A program made the translations under genes and the position numbers. Positions 5,666 to 6,483 of a DNA stretch of 6,483 nucleotides are shown in pieces (the first letter of the stretch is position 1; every line of letters begins with the position of its first letter). Under the pieces are notes generated by a model. It was given only the letters and a program-made list of their open reading frames with translations. It was not told where the DNA came from and searched no databases. Source of the stretch: Cytophagales bacterium. GTDB lineage: Bacteria > Bacteroidota > Bacteroidia > Cytophagales > Cyclobacteriaceae. The stretch spans positions 1 to 6,483 of the forward strand of contig JAJCYK010000079.1 of assembly GCA_029262935.1 (NCBI GenBank), given 5' to 3'.

Positions 5666-6483
5666 CTACACGTTTTTTATTAAAGGAACTCCTACAGAGT
5701 AGTTTGCTTCCTCGTTGTCCATAATTACCGGTTCTTTGGTGAGCAGCTTATAGCGGTTGATGATATTGTTGAGGCCAAAACCAGTAGAGGCCTTCTTATA
5801 CGGTTTAGGTTGTTTGTTATTCGAAACAAACAAATACTGTTCTTTAGTATAGAGATCAATAGTCAATGGTTTGTCTTTGGATATGATGTTGTGCTTTATA
5901 CAATTTTCAACTAGTACTTGCAAGATCAAAGGGGGTATTAGAGATTTCAGCGCATCTTGATCAAGATCTGTCTTAAGGATAAGATGATCTCCATAACGTT
6001 TTTGTTGTAGGAAAAAATAATGATTGATGAGGGATAATTCTTGTTCCACCGTAACCAATTGTTTATCCCGATACTCCAAAGTAGCTCTGAAAAAATCAGA
6101 AAGGTTTTCTACATAATCCACAGCTACTTCTCGATCATCTTCTATAATTCCTATTAAAGTGTTGAAACTATTAAATAAAAAATGTGGGTTTACCTGACTT
6201 TTCAGGGTCTCCAGCTGTGTGTTAATGAGTTCCTTTTTCAATCTTTCAGCGCTCCTTAATCTGTTTTCACGGAAGCGCATAATTGCTATGATTCCCAAGA
6301 ATCCTACCAATAAACTAATTGCAATAAACCAGGCTTTCTGCCAGAAAGGTGCACTAATAGTGAACTCCAAACTAGCTACTTTAGCATTGTGAAAGTCCCC
6401 GGTAGCACTGGACCTTACTTTGAATACATAAGCTCCGGGAGGCAGTTTTGGGTAGGTACTGATTTGACTTTTTCCAGGATTCC
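5666..6483 (-). CDS. LytS-type sensor histidine kinase with Y_Y_Y domain (partial, N-terminus off the window)
   Basis: The frame stays open through the right edge, so the visible 271 residues are only the C-terminal part. A TTG at 6370 is not a real start. The first 45 or so residues (KLPPGAYVFKVRSS, then a strand ending LEFTISAPFWQKAWF) match the end of a Y_Y_Y domain, which in Bacteroidota sensors usually follows a two-component regulator beta-propeller in the periplasm. One membrane helix (visible residues about 49-68) leads to a His_kinase (PF06580) core: the phosphorylated H100 in QVNPHFLFNSFNTL, an N-box VENCIKHN (191-198) and a G-box GFGLNNI (234-240). The D-box region is reduced to VSNN (about 219-222), which is common in this family. 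It senses an unknown periplasmic signal, perhaps a sugar or wall fragment. It is encoded one base upstream of its LytTR partner. Confidence 0.92.
   Translation of the reverse strand, partial: NPGKSQISTYPKLPPGAYVFKVRSSATGDFHNAKVASLEFTISAPFWQKAWFIAISLLVGFLGIIAIMRFRENRLRSAERLKKELINTQLETLKSQVNPHFLFNSFNTLIGIIEDDREVAVDYVENLSDFFRATLEYRDKQLVTVEQELSLINHYFFLQQKRYGDHLILKTDLDQDALKSLIPPLILQVLVENCIKHNIISKDKPLTIDLYTKEQYLFVSNNKQPKPYKKASTGFGLNNIINRYKLLTKEPVIMDNEEANYSVGVPLIKNV

Overview
This window looks like a Bacteroidota chromosome. The signs are moderate-to-low GC, A-rich leaders without clear Shine-Dalgarno sequences, lipoprotein signals of the FWSC/LSSC type, a LytS-like sensor kinase carrying a Y_Y_Y domain, and a PF12869-like OB-fold protein next to a c-type cytochrome lipoprotein. 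I cannot place it below phylum level. All seven supported genes lie on the minus strand, so transcription runs from the right edge to the left edge. Both edge genes are cut by the window.

Right part (6483 to 4897): the C-terminal part of a sensor histidine kinase (end of a Y_Y_Y domain, one membrane helix, LytS-type kinase core) is followed after one base by a LytTR-family response regulator. They form a two-component pair.

Middle (4896 to 1596): after a 125-bp gap comes a TPR protein with a C-terminal outer-membrane beta-barrel (YaiO-like layout). Five bases later comes a membrane-bound family 2 glycosyltransferase of the cellulose-synthase/YaiP type. Together they look like a minimal synthase-dependent exopolysaccharide machine: an inner-membrane polymerase plus an outer-membrane exporter with a TPR scaffold. 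The glycosyltransferase has no PilZ domain, so no c-di-GMP switch is visible. The 125-bp gap holds two 9-bp direct repeats 21 bp apart that resemble a LytTR operator. They sit just upstream of a possible promoter and of an inverted repeat that touches the start codon. This suggests that the adjacent two-component system controls the polysaccharide genes at transcription.

Left part (1595 to 1): a weak terminator-like hairpin follows the glycosyltransferase. Then come a small lipoprotein of unknown function, a 128-bp gap with a strong RNA hairpin, a membrane-anchored OB-fold protein, and, overlapping it by 19 bases, a c-type cytochrome lipoprotein with a CX4CH haem motif that runs off the left edge. 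This part looks like a separate cell-envelope group. I saw no tRNA, rRNA, CRISPR array or insertion sequence.
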